Part shown: positions 11,888 through 23,100 of the stretch, piece after piece
Layout: each line of letters begins with the position of its first letter
How positions within the stretch are numbered: the first letter of the stretch is position 1
NCBI GenBank assembly: GCA_029721515.1
Contig: CM056563.1
Coordinates: forward strand, 19,466,954-19,530,953
Reading direction: 5' to 3'
DNA from: Synanceia verrucosa
Lineage: Eukaryota; Chordata; Actinopteri; Perciformes; Synanceiidae
DNA length: 64,000 nucleotides
Notes under the pieces: model-generated
What the model was told of the DNA's origin: nothing
Seen by the model: only the letters and a program-made list of their open reading frames with translations
Database searches by the model: none
Program-made: the position numbers and the translations under genes

Positions 11888-12544
11888 ACACACATGTCCA
11901 TAACACCATTGTTGTAGTGTTTTACTGTGTCTTTGTGTCTCTCTGTAGATGCCTGTGATCTCACTCTGGACCCAAACTCAGCACATCCACAGCTTATATT
12001 GTCCGAGAACAACAGACAGGTGACATTTGTGGAGAAGAAACAGCCTTGTCCATATCATTCAGAAAGATTTGATGAGTTCAAACAGCTGCTGTGTAGAGAT
12101 GGTCTGACCGGTCGTTGTTACTGGGAAGTTAAGGGAAAGGCTTTCATGGCAGTTTCTTACGGAGGAATCAGCAGGAGAGGAGATGGTAAGGACTGCATGT
12201 TTGGAGGGAATGACAAGTCCTGGATTCTGGGATGTAATTTCGGTGGCTTTCTTTGGCACAATGACATAGAAACAAAAATACGCCTCCCTAGTAATATTAC
12301 CGGAGCAGCGATATATCTGGACTGGCCTGCGGGCACTCTCTCTTTCTACATAGTCTCCTCTGACACACTGACTCATGTCTACACCATCTCCCACAGATTC
12401 ACTGAACCCCTCTTCGCTGGGTTTGGTTTTGTGTATTGCTTTTACCCCGGATTTAGAGTGTCACATATTGGTACCAGACTGTCTCTGTGTCAGCTGGATG
12501 AAGGAATAACTGACAGACATCCCCGTAACAACTCTGTCAGGTAA
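6312..12544 (+). CDS. fish NLR: PYD-FISNA-NACHT-LRR-B30.2 (NLRC3-like group)
   Basis: A cytosolic innate-immunity sensor of the large fish-specific NLR family. Coding exons: 6312-6585 (pyrin domain, residues 1-91), 6752-8498 (FISNA plus NACHT, about 92-673), six LRR exons of exactly 174 bp (8588-8761, 8839-9012, 9104-9277, 9511-9684, 10347-10520, 10610-10783), a 47-nt linker exon 11714-11760, and a PRY-SPRY (B30.2) exon 11949-12544 ending in TAA. Phases fit throughout and give 1235 codons. Visible motifs are Walker A GVAGIGKT (173-180), Walker B VFILDG (D249), VHLSFQEFLAA in the winged-helix region, repeated LDLSxNxLxDSG in the LRRs, and LTLDPNSA, GRCYWEV and FAGFGF in B30.2. The ATG at 6312 was chosen because the pyrin domain (LLATLEDLADEEFKKFKWFL) begins at once. 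The PYD and NACHT exons join at a Gly/Glu codon. Orthology within the family cannot be fixed by eye. No frameshift or stop was seen. Confidence 0.9.
9685..10346 (+). other. NLR intron containing repeat family A copy 2
   Basis: The intron between the fourth and fifth LRR exons. No further 174-bp LRR exon is visible in it. Positions about 9981-10215 match the dispersed repeat also seen at the window start and near 36.1 kb. Confidence 0.7.
9981..10215 (+). repeat. dispersed repeat family A, copy 2
   Basis: This copy shares TTCTGGCTCAAATTTG, GTTCAAAATGGTGAAGTGTA, AACTCAGTGAGAAAGA, CTGAATTAAAGCTC and GGAGGCTCTTTGAGACAAAC with copy 3 at 36.1-36.3 kb, and its first half with copy 1. It is non-coding, and the ends are not defined by obvious terminal repeats. 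Confidence 0.7.
10826..11386. mobile_element. hAT-type MITE in NLR intron
   Basis: The element begins TAGGGCTGGGTA and ends TACCCAGCCCTA, a perfect 12-bp terminal inverted repeat. It is flanked by the direct 8-bp duplication CTCATTTC (10818-10825 and 11387-11394), the target-site signature of hAT transposons. It is 561 bp long with no transposase frame, and sits between the last LRR exon and the linker exon. Confidence 0.9.
11780..11892 (+). repeat. (TG)n/(TA)n compound microsatellite
   Basis: A run of TG followed by a TA tract occupies most of the 188-bp intron between the linker exon and the B30.2 exon of the NLR gene. Open frames through it are artefacts. Confidence 0.95.
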
Positions 12545-12664
12545 AGCCTGACCGCAAAAGAGCTACTCTGCCGAGGTCACCTTGTATCATACAGTTATCG
12601 TTTAGCTACAAAACAAAACCACTCAAATGAGGGAAAACAACTCTAAATGAGGCAAAAGTTCTTA

Positions 12665-12670
12665 AATAAA
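12665..12670 (+). promoter_or_regulatory. candidate polyadenylation signal of the NLR gene
   Basis: AATAAA lies about 120 bp after the NLR stop codon. It is the first canonical hexamer downstream and precedes the minisatellite at 12.75 kb. Confidence 0.45.
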
Positions 12671-12745
12671 GTACAAATGAAAATCTCTCTTAGTGAGGCA
12701 AAAAAATCTTGAAAAAAAATAAAATAACAAAAAAATCACCCTTAT

Positions 12746-13166
12746 CAGATTTTATTTTATTCTACCCAGAATTAAAACTATTCTATCCAGATTCAATTCC
12801 ATTCTACCCAGTTGTTTCCATCCTGATTTAATTTTATGCTTAGATTTTGTTTTTTTCTTCCCAGATTCTACCCTGATTTAATCTTACACCCATGACTGAT
12901 TCTATCCTTCCCATATTTGAACCTAATCTACCCAGATTTAATCTTACTCTACAGAGATTTAATTTTATTCTATCCAGATTTATTTTTAGTCTACCCAAAT
13001 TTGATTTTATTCTCTCCAAATAGGATTATTTTATCTAGATTTGATATTATATTACCAAGATTTTGTCCTAATCCACCCAGCTTTTATCATATTCTACCCA
13101 GATCTGATCCTGTTCTATCCAGATCTGGTTTTATTCTACTCAGATCTGGTCTGATTCTACCCAATT
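12746..13166 (+). repeat. degenerate 22-24-bp minisatellite
   Basis: Variants of TTTTATTCTACCCAGATTTA recur head-to-tail about seventeen times, with substitutions and small indels between units (ATCCAGATTT, TACCCAGATCTG, TCCACCCAG). The array starts about 200 bp after the NLR stop codon. The pyrimidine-rich units translate into Ile/Leu/Tyr/Pro-rich frames with no biological meaning. Confidence 0.8.
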
Positions 13167-14431
13167 CATGTGACGTCAGGTTATACAGGACTACTGTTCA
13201 CTGCTTATCATCATTTGTCCAGTTAGAGACTATTGATGAGGCTGTTAGCTGCTGCCTTCAGGCTGTGGATCGCTGACCTGGTAGTTGCTCATTAATCTGT
13301 CAGCTGGTTGTAAGAAAAGTGGGAGGACAAATAAAAACATGAATAAGCCCTTTGTGTATTTGCTTTCAATATAGTGGCACAGGGGTGCTCCGAACAGACG
13401 GGTAGCTGGAGATGCACAGCAAGTCAAATATGTTTGTCAGCTTATTGAATATCACCATTGTCTTTGGGAGGTTATTATCGGTTATATAAAGGAGTGAAGT
13501 TGTTGAAGCCTGTTTCACATATCAGCCAAAATCGGATAAGAGTAAATGGTGGGAACTATTCTTCTGTATTCTTTTTACTTACTGACATCATAAACACATT
13601 TTTTCCTTTCTCCATTTTCTGTGTAACTTCAAACTTTAATCAATTCTAAATTAAAAATGTAAACATTATTTTGCACTGTAATATTAGTAGAAATTAATAG
13701 ACAACTGATTTGGATTTTATTTGATTTGCTTTATTCCATAAAAGCAATTAAATGTTTGAAACAATTGTTAATAGTGCCTTGTTTATTTCCTGGCTCACAT
13801 ATTTTTCTGATATTTTAATGCCTGGCACTGTGTTATACGGCCTCTTGTTTGTCTTTATTTTTTGGCACACTTGGCTCTGTCAGTTTTTGTTCAGGGGAAA
13901 ATAAAGAGGTAATACAATCCGAGCTGTAAACTGTTGTCGACTCCATTTTACCTACTTTTATAAATGTATCAAATTTAGAAAAGATCTGATGAAATGTGGA
14001 GTTTGCTTCATCCACCTCATAGTTAAGAAATTATAAAGACAGTCCATTTGTAATTTGATTAGTTTCAGTTTAGGCTTTGATTGCTGTGTTTATCAGGGCA
14101 CTGCTGCTTTGTGTGTGATCCTGCTGACTTTGTACTTTACGCTGTTCCCTGTCTGCTTGTGATTCACGCCAGTATGTCACCACCAGTGTCTCCTGGCAAC
14201 ACCTGGACCAGGTGCAGCGTTGCAGTGCTGATTAGCTGCTGATTGAGTCCAGTCTGCTTGGATGTGATGTTTTGTTTGGCAAAGAGTCAGGAGATGCAGA
14301 GATGACCCCCTTTTCCTCTTGTGTCAGATTGTCGAGTGCAGAGCTGAAGGTAGGTGTTTCTTACCTACCTTCTCCTTTTGGTTCTTTCTTTCCTTCTTTT
14401 TTTCTTTCTTGTTACAACAGCAAATTGTTAG
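13167..14431. other. intergenic; possible 5' UTR exon of the next gene near its end
   Basis: Mostly AT-rich spacer with no recognised gene. Around 14150-14350 a less AT-rich stretch ends in GAGCTGAAG followed by a donor-like GTAGGT. It could be an untranslated first exon of the glycosyltransferase gene, whose coding start at 19313 follows an acceptor-like CTCTGCAG directly, but this is inference. Confidence 0.3.
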
Positions 14432-14806
14432 CCTAGAAATCTAGACTCACCCTAGCGGCAAAAAATATTATTGCCTAGCAGGATGGTCTAGTGGCGCACA
14501 TCATACGAAATAATCCTGGCTCCGGCAAGGAATCTGTCGAACCAATCACAATGCTCTATCTGCATAGGGAGTTGTTGGGGTGGGCAAGGAGATAGCAAAA
14601 CAACCAAGATGGCTGTAGCTAACGAACAGCAGTCATTTGAATCGGCTCTGTCATCGATTTTGGAAGAGTTAGGCTTGGGCTGTTCTTTGAAAGTTGAGCA
14701 GAAAGAAGCACTCAAGCCACCGTTTTAAAGAAGGATGTATTTGCTGTTTTGGCAAAAGTCTAATATACCAGCTAGCTCTGCTGGGTTGTTCTGATTGGTC
14801 ATAGCT
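14432..14806 (+). pseudogene. relic of a RecQ-like helicase ORF in a fish repeat
   Basis: From an ATG at 14609 the frame reads MAVANEQQSFESAL and LKVEQKEAL, then after a frameshift KKDVFAVL, then a damaged stretch that in shifted frame resembles KSLIYQLA, the Walker A surroundings of RecQ-type helicases. The normal TGFGK part is missing or deleted, and stops follow. The upstream sequence (from TAGCCTAGAAATCTAGAC at about 14431) looks like the 5' part of the same repeat. The family assignment rests on these short motifs only. Confidence 0.45.
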
Positions 14807-16041
14807 GGGGGGTATTCCACGAAGCTGGCTGAGCTCAAAGCCTGGCTTATTTCGGTTAGCTTGGCTAATTTAAGTGAGAGTTCGGTTCCACAAAGAGGCT
14901 TAGGGCTAGCTGGTTTGGTAACCATGGTAACTCAGCCAGTGCAACAAGCCTGGTCCCGGGCAAGCTTACGGTCAAGCTAAGCTTAGCTGCCTCTCAGAGA
15001 AGGTCCGACAGGCTTCCACAAGATGCTTTGTGAACTGTATGTCACACAGTAATTTCATCTTTATCTGTAATGAATGATGCTCTTGTTCGGAAAAATACAT
15101 TGTAAGATTTTTAAAACAACATAGGAATACGTGAATCCAGAAATGCCCTACGACAACTTCAAAAACAAAGACATATTCAGTAGCTGAGTAGGTAAAGAGA
15201 AGTGCCGATAAAATCTGTTTTCACTGCACCGTGGGTTTGATCCCGTCAGCGATAACTATTTGGAAATATCTGATTTTCTTTCTTTTATTCTGTGACTCTC
15301 AATGTACTGTCAACACATAACAGAATAAAGGCACAAATGATCTCATCCAAAACACTGAAGGCGACAACAGCAACAATTTCCCATTAAAAAAAGCCTTCCT
15401 TCCACCATTGGGCCATTGTGATTATGATGACGTAAGAGTGATGACAAATGATGACATGACTACTCTGTGTACAAGCTTTTTTGTGTCTTTTCTCGTATTT
15501 AAAAGTAGGGCGCTGTGCCACTAGCATCACTAAAAAAAAAAAAAAAGTGTTGACAGTACATACGCAGAAGTGAGGAATAAAATTAGACAACCAAGCAGGT
15601 TGACTGCATCGAGACATGCGTCAGTTGTAAAATATGTGTCGGCAATAACTTACGAATTTAAACGGTCCGCGATGCTTTACCACGCCATGTCCCTGGCTTT
15701 CACAATGGCAACGGTGTTGCCTTTCTTTTGAATTTTCTCCTTGTACTCCTCGTACAATTGCATGAGGAGGGTTTGCTCCGCCGCGGAGAACGATTCTGCT
15801 CGACCTTTTTTTCCATGATCTCGTCATTATCGACAATCGATACTTCAGGGCTTTTTATGTACCGTGGAGGCGCGCTTAGCCGCGGCTTGGATCAGCCTGG
15901 CTAGAATAAGCGTTGCTGAGAAACAGCTGAGCCTCGTTAGTGGAACGAGTCGCGGCTAAGATTAAAGTGGCCGTTTATTGGTAAGCCATGCTTGCCGGCG
16001 ATAGCCCAGCTTTCTTTAGCCAGCTTCGTGGAATACCCCCC
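14807..16041. mobile_element. Harbinger-like DNA transposon copy, decayed
   Basis: Terminal inverted repeats GGGGGGTATTCCACGAAGC and GCTTCGTGGAATACCCCCC bound a 1235-bp element. The TIRs extend roughly (GCTGGCT against AGCCAGC). On the minus strand it encodes a broken myb/SANT-like exon (see 15654-15816), the accessory DNA-binding protein type of PIF/Harbinger elements. No transposase core was recognised. A target duplication could not be identified. It lies downstream of, and probably within, the helicase relic. Confidence 0.7.
15654..15816 (-). pseudogene. myb/SANT-like (NAIF1-type) exon of the Harbinger-like element, broken
   Basis: Read on the minus strand, the frame gives SAAEQTLLMQLYEEYKEKIQ, then KKGNTVAIVKARDMAW, a stop codon (TAA at 15679-15677), then SIADRLN and a good donor GTAAGT. 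This is the helix-rich myb/SANT-like domain found in Harbinger accessory proteins and NAIF1-like genes. The nearest ATG (15816) is out of frame by one base across a poly-A tract, a second lesion. It cannot make an intact protein. Confidence 0.6.
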
Positions 16042-19000
16042 TGGGTTATTAGTGCAGAGGCAGTTTGAACAACAACGGTTGGTCCAACCCACAGGCTTCC
16101 CTGCCTATGGACTGCCCTCTAGCATGTCAAGCTAGCAAAGTGTGGCTCTACAGACATGCCTTTTTGTCCTCGAGAGGGAGTGGCCCCTAATACAATTATA
16201 ATACTGATAAAATGATATGACACACAGTAATAAACTTACAGTCACACATATATTTTATTGACAGTGTATTGGTAACACTAATTGTATTTGTTTTGGAAAC
16301 ATTTGTCAACATCCCCCCTCTCTATTTAGTAAAATGGTTCAGTCCACCTGCTCCGTCAGACAGCATCAAGAGTGCTGTCTTACAAGGAGCAGAGGATGTC
16401 TTTAAAGTCAAGGAGTAAAACAGGTAAGAAGCTCAGACAGGAGAAAGAAGAGAAGGGTCGACAGTTTGTCACCCAGTACTTTCATAGCTAAGGTGGGGCT
16501 GTTAGTGGTTCATGTGATGGAAAGTTCCGGAACATTAGCTTGTTGGCTATTCCTAGCTTTGTCCATAGTTTATAAGCTAGCTCACTTTTCTCCCCATGTT
16601 AGCTAATATTTCTAAAGAAAACACTGGATTTGTACATTTCACTGTTGTTTTAGTTTAATAATCAGTTCAGGCAAATTTTTATCAAGCTGCTCTGCTCTTA
16701 TTCAATCAGTTGACCCTCCATCAAAAAATGAAACATGTTCTGGACAAACATGCCAGAAGCTTCCCTGTCATGTTCTTTTCACAAATATGGGAATGACAGT
16801 CAAAAATATCATTAAAATGCATAGTTTGATGCAAGACAGTGTTTAAAAAATCTGACAGACCAGTAAATTTTCTTTTCATGAGGCCCAAAATCTTGAGTGT
16901 ATATACAGTATGTATAGTAGGTGTGTAAATGATCAAAAAACAACATCATTGGCAGTAATAGAGGGCTCCATGGAGGCTTGGGCCGGCTCAGCTTTTAATG
17001 GATGTAAATGATGTTGTTAACTTTGCCCCATGTTGACATCCATTTCAGAAGCTGACCAAAAAAAGAGTTGAAAAAGCAAGGTGTTGTGTGTTTTTGAGTG
17101 CCATAGACGAATTTAAAATCCGACGCTTGAGTGCCATTGACATAATACCTCAAAGTGTTTTTTCACACAGCCTGTGAGTAATGTTGAGGCTTCTGGGAGA
17201 TGTAGTCGAAACATAAAGAGACAGTATACGACACAGAGATCAAGGCAGGGAGTAGAGACAAGAGCAAAACGGATGGATTCTGGACAAAAAGTGGTGATTT
17301 TGGTGAAAGTGCCCTCTACTCTACCTCTGATAAAACAAGAATGGAACAAGGTGTGTGTGTGTGTGTTTTAGTGTGTTTAGTTCTCTTTATTTTCTTTACT
17401 GTGTGTTTCCACACCAGACAGTAATCAGTAATGACAGAATGTTCTGAATGTGTAAAGTAGGACAGAGTCTTTGATTATTATTGATTAGTTATAGATATAC
17501 ATTGAACACGGTAGTTCAATAAATTGCAATAAAGCAATAAATGAATGAACTTTGGAGCCCTGCAGTGTGCCAGCTACTGACGTTACTGAATGATTTGCCT
17601 GTAGGGAGGTTGCTGCTCATAAACTGCCTTCTCTCACCTTCGCTCACTGGAAAGCAGGTTGGTCAGCCTCCCACAGACTTCTTTACTTTCTGCTCATCGT
17701 GGTAAAGATCCCTCATTTATGTTGCCTGAGCTCCAGTGACAGAAAATGGTCAGTAACTCTAATATTTCTTTAATATTACCAATAACCTATGAGGTCATCA
17801 TGCCGAGGGAACATCTGGTCCTGAACAACCACTAGAGCCTGATGTTTTTCACTGGTAGTTTGTCTTTTAACATTGAATTCATATGAATTTTGAAAGATGA
17901 TGCTCATTGTCAGGTTCATACTTGTATTTTGGATTTCTGCTTGAACGTGTCGGCACTCCAGATATGTTTTTTAACCTACATGGCTGAAACGTAACACCAG
18001 TCACCTCTCTGCTGTTTTCAACTTGTGTCTGTCTGTCTTTCTGTCTGTTCGTTCATTCGTTTGAAGTTCTATGTTCTATGCTCTACATTCTGTTAAGCTG
18101 AACTCATCAAAAATGTTTTCTGTGTACACAAAAGGCCTACTTCTCTCAAATATTGTTCACAAATCTGTCTAAATCTTTGTTAGTGAGCAGTTCCTCTTTG
18201 CTGAGATAATCCATCCACCTCACAAATGTAGCATATCAAGACGCTGATTAGACAGCATGTTTGATATCATATCCTATCATATAAATAAACATTACCTTAA
18301 AAGGTTACTGACCTGTTTTTTTACATTTATTATTATTTTTGATCAGTCATTTCTTATTAACCATTATCTTTTAAGTTTAATTTTAGTCATTTATATAGCA
18401 CTTTTTAAAGCAAACAAGTTTGCACCAAAGTGCTTCACAAGACAGAAAGATATATGTAATACACACTCATAACACACATACTGTATGTACATACACTGTA
18501 TGTACACAGAATTTACCTGCCTGTTAAAGCTAAGGTCTCTGTCAAATATGACACCTAGTTTTTTTGCATGTGGTCTGACGTAAAGGGAAAACTGACTGAT
18601 GTTACTATTTCATTTTTTTTCTTCATTTAACTGCAAGAAATTGTGAGCTAACCAGTCTTGGAGATAATTCTGCAACTGTGTGAAATGGGCCTGGTTTTGA
18701 GAATTTAGGGAGAGGTAGATTTGAATATCATCTGCATACAGTAGCAATGGAGGGAGATGTTACGGCATTGAATTATTTTTCCCAGTGGAAGCATGTACAG
18801 GCTGAAAAGAAGTGGACCTTTTAAACTCACTGCATCCCTCTTTCATATGGCAGATGATGCATATTATGCAAAGTATGATTGATTTACAGGGGACATATCA
18901 TGGTATACTCACATTTTCAGTGCTCATTCTTTCAGGTAGTTTTTTGTCGGCAGTCTAGATCAGAAAATTTGAGAACTTGGTGCACCGTATTTCTCAAAAA

Positions 19001-19200
19001 TCCAATTTAGAGCAGATCAGCATCAAAGTACAATGGCAATAAACTCCCAATTTGAGAGTTAATTATTTCACATTTAACAAACTAAAATATACTGAACATT
19101 CAATATGAGTCATGAGACACATGCTGAGCTCATTGCACCACTTCTCTAACTTTTTATTCAGTTACACCTATACACAGAGATACTGAGCAAACAGATATAA
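16042..19200. other. intergenic spacer with repeat fragments
   Basis: No supported gene. A short stretch 16320-16430 between TATTTAG and CAGGTAAGA could be an untranslated exon, but nothing confirms it. Around 18380-18450 and 18560-18800 the sequence (ATATAGCACTTTTTAAAG, AAGTGCTTCACAAGACAG, GAATATCATCTGCATACAGT) resembles widespread fish repeats, and a related fragment lies near 35.17-35.45 kb. Confidence 0.4.
17091..17352 (-). mobile_element. partial copy of the TTAACTC-type MITE, reverse orientation
   Basis: This is the reverse complement of the internal part of the elements at 21603-22085 and 39634-40114. Shared segments include GTGGTGATTTTGGTGAAAGT and TAAAACAAGAATGGAACAAG. GAGTGCCA motifs remain near 17096, but the other terminus is missing. 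Confidence 0.75.
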
Positions 19201-19312
19201 AGAGTAGAACAGGTGGTCAGTGTGCCGTCGTTCAGGACAACCATTTAACCTGCTGTTTGTTCTCTGTTAAATGTCAGTGAGTGTTTGTGGTGGCTTGTGT
19301 CTGTCTCTGCAG

Positions 19313-20162
19313 ATGGCTGTGTCTGTCAGAGCACTGCTTCAGACGGCTGCTGGTGTGTCTGTGCTCATCCTGCTCACTTTCTACGTCATGATGTTTCAAA
19401 ACTGGACTGGAGAAAGAACCCAAGAGGTTCCCACCCCAAAAATACAGAGGTAAAGCCCACTAGGTGCCTTTATGTGTGTGTCCACACCTTGGAATCTGTC
19501 ATACACTGTGTTGGGATGGTTACTCAAACAAGTAATGTGTTACACATTAATAGTAACCTTTTATTAAAAAGTACTACTAGCTACATTGCATTACCTTTTT
19601 CTAATCTAAGGAAGACATGATGTTTTCTGTGAAGATGGAAGTTTATTTTGAAAAGACAGGCGCTGGATATATTAGGAAAATGCATCAAAATGCAAAAACT
19701 TTTTGTTAACTGTGATTTGAACAAAAGTATTGTAATTGGTGTTGAGTCATGTGACAAAGCAGAGAACAGAAGTTTGTCCATTCAGGACCTCCATATTACC
19801 TCCACCCTTCCAGGATGCAGCCCCGCAGTCATCTCCCACCTCCTGGTCCATGCACCTGTCCTGACGGCTCAGTGCTCCTCAAAGATCACCTCCCTAAGGA
19901 TCAGTATGAGGAGGTGGTGAGGCGCCGTGCTAAGGAGCTTAAACAGCACAAAGCCAGGTGATGGATGGATGGATGGATGGTAGATGGTGAAAGGTTAGAT
20001 AGATAGATAGATGATGGGTGGATGATGATAGCTAGATGTTTGATGATGGATGGTAGATGATTGATGGATGATGATGGATGGATGATAGCTAGATAGATAG
20101 ATGGATGATAGATAGATGTTTAGATGATAGATGGTGGATGGATGATGGATGAATGGATGGTT

Positions 20163-20199
<37 letters not shown>

Positions 20200-23100
20200 A
20201 TGGATAGATGGTAGATGGATAGATGGATGGATGATGGATAGATAGATGTTTAAGATGATGGATGGTAGATTGTGAATGGATGGATGGATGGATGGATACA
20301 TGCTTCAACCAAAGTGGGGAAGTCGCACAATCATCTTTCAAAATTAAACTGCTTTAGTATGACCGTCACTCTTTTTCTATAAATAGTCCTCCTCTGCAGT
20401 GATTTAATATCTATAGTATCCATTTAATTCATTTAAGCCTCACGTAAACTATTAGTGAGGAATTATTAAAACAAATGTAAATTTTAATGTATGTATGTAG
20501 GTGTTTTTCCTCGAACGACAAAGACACAGGTGATGTCATCTGCACCTAACCACTGAACTACAGGCAGTAGAAAAGGGCCAAGATACACAGTGAAGAGACA
20601 ACAGAATTAATGTTTAACCATTTAAAGGAAGTGTTTTACTGTATGTGGAAGGTTTGCTAAATTGCTTTTCATCCATCCAGTTATTACAGATACCATGTTC
20701 TTAGTGAAATGCTCTGCCCTGTGTTTATCATGCGATATTTTCAGGTTTTACCCCATAAATACTGTATACGGAAAGTACAGCCCAATAATGAATGCTGTCA
20801 TTTTATTATAATTAAAACAAGACTGCATTTCTAGTATAATCCAGTACTGTATGTGGAAAAAAACACAACCTCCTCAAAAAGAAATACCCTGTATCAACTT
20901 TGGCTGTTCTGTGTTCTATGTCGTCTGACTGGAGGCTGATGAAATGTGATCTGCTTCAAAGTTTTACTGTTATTTGCATTGGCGAGCCATTAAACTTTGG
21001 CATCTGAGAAGCTGTTATATGCTTTAATGTGTAACTCAAACCACACTTCCTGAACTGTGTCATATAACCAGCTCTTTGTTGCTTCTTTCAGATAATATGG
21101 CTGTAGCTGCAGTAATGATGGTATCTGTTTGCTCAGCCACATAACCCTGCAACCTCCTGTGTCTCCTCAACAGGACTACGTCTGTGTTATCCAGACTGTT
21201 GTTTGCTTCCCCTAACTCTCCTCTGCAGTATCCTATCCAGGGTTTTACGGTGCAGCCTTTGATCTCCACTCTCATACCAGGTATGCTACAACCCATGTTC
21301 AGCATTTTTATCCGTTTGAAGCTTTTGTATTCAACCTACTACTACAAAAACATTAATCTGAGTGTCATGGAAATGCACAGTGGAGAATGCAAATGAGACA
21401 TGGCAATATGGGCGACTTCACAAAGAATAGATTGTGCATCACTTTTACCTTCTTTTCAGACAACCATTCCTCTGACCTTCAGACAAGGAACTGAAAAGAG
21501 ACAGAGAAACTATATTTTTGATTTAATGTGCCATGATCAGTGGAACGACTAGGCGTGCTAATTTATAAAGAAAAGGGCCAATTTTTTTTTGTGCAAAATT
21601 TCTTAACTCTTTGAGTGCCAGTCGTTTTTTAAAATTGAAAGTGCCTTGTTCCAGCATTTTTGCCCATTTTTCAGTCATATTTCAAGACCCACAGAATATT
21701 TTGTAGATCAAATGTTTCATCATTCCATTTTATTATGAAAAAAAATGTTTGTTTTTACCTTATATCGTTCTTTTTTTGTGTGGAGGAGAGTAGAGGCCAC
21801 TTTCACCAAAATCGCCACTTCTTGTACAGATTCAGTTTGTTTTGCTCTCTAAATGCAATCGTCTCTACTTCCTGCTTTGATCGCTGTGGCGCATGTTAAC
21901 TCTTTATGTTCCGGCTACAAATCACAGAAGCCCCAACATTACTCACAAGCTGTGGCAAACCGTGATCAGCGACTAGCTAAAAAAAAAAAAAAAAAAAACA
22001 CTTTGATGTAGTATTACATCAATGGCACTCAAGTGTCGGGTTTTGAATGACGTTGTATTATGTCAGTGGCACTCAAAAGAGTTAATTACCTAATTGAAAT
22101 ACATGTCCAGAAGCACCGAGACACCACAGCATTTGCTTGGTAGGGCAATTGGTGGTGCTTTGAGAGTCACACAATTGTCTATTCTTTCTTTTTGTATTAC
22201 TGGTACAGGTTCAGAAGCTGCAAAAGCCATGCAATTCTTTTTTTGTGAATTCACCCTGTGTTTAGTATCAAGGTAGAGTGATCATAATACAGAGACGGGG
22301 AGCTGGGCATTTAAACAGTTTAACAGGAGGAAGCCACGCTTGCATGTTCTTCTGTGAAAGTATGAAAGCATGAGGTTGTTTTGATTTCAGGTTTAGCAGT
22401 GTATGCAGGACAAAGAAGCAGCTACAAGGTTGGTGTGATGCCATAGATGCAACAGATCGCCTGTCGTTCTCAGCCAGATTAACCTGGTAGCTTTGGCTGG
22501 TGCATACAAGATGGCTGCATTCACAACACAGGGTACTGGACACACTGCATAGAGGACACTACCTGTGTATTCTCCATAAGGGTGGCTCTGTGGCTTACAG
22601 ACACAAAGGAAACTGACTAATCCAATTTACATTCACATATTTTTACTGGAAACAGTGCCTTAGCTTGTGCTGATATTCTAAAGGCACACATTTCTGTGTT
22701 ATTATTTTTCGGTGTAAAGCAGCCATCTTGGAAAATCTACCTGAAACAAGTTCAGGCCCTGAAACTGCTTCAGTATTATTATTATTATTATTATTATTAA
22801 TGATAATAATAATAATAATAATAATAATTATGAATATTTATTTCCCCTATAATTTGCAGTACTTCAGGCAATAATGCATTCAAGACCAGTGGGAACTTCT
22901 AATACTTGCCAACATCCCATTTAGTTGCATCTACATCTACACCTTCAAACTGTTGGATTTTGCCCTATTCATTCATAAAAATCTGCACATAACTGGCAGA
23001 AATTTCTCTTTCTGAAAATGTTTTAAGACATTTGTGTGAATTTAGTTGTAGCTCTTATTGGGGTGACGATCCTTCCAGTGAAACCTGAGTGTCAGGCAGT

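Noticed and set aside
11710..12012. Tyr/Ile/Thr-His frames around 11.8-11.9 kb
   Set aside because: Translations of the TG/TA microsatellite in the intron before the B30.2 exon.
12917..13276. A 119-codon Ile/Leu/Pro/Tyr-rich frame
   Set aside because: It runs along the degenerate minisatellite; the apparent protein repeats are the DNA unit.
16334..16434. Possible small coding exon (ATG followed by 22 codons, then stop) before a GTAAGA donor
   Set aside because: Very short, with no similarity and no link to the downstream gene; at most an untranslated exon.
19648..19920. A 90-codon + strand frame across exon 2 of the glycosyltransferase
   Set aside because: It is in the wrong frame; the correct frame gives CTCPDGS and joins both neighbours in phase.
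19960..20341. His/Pro/Ser/Ile repeat proteins on the minus strand
   Set aside because: They come from the GATG/GATA microsatellite.
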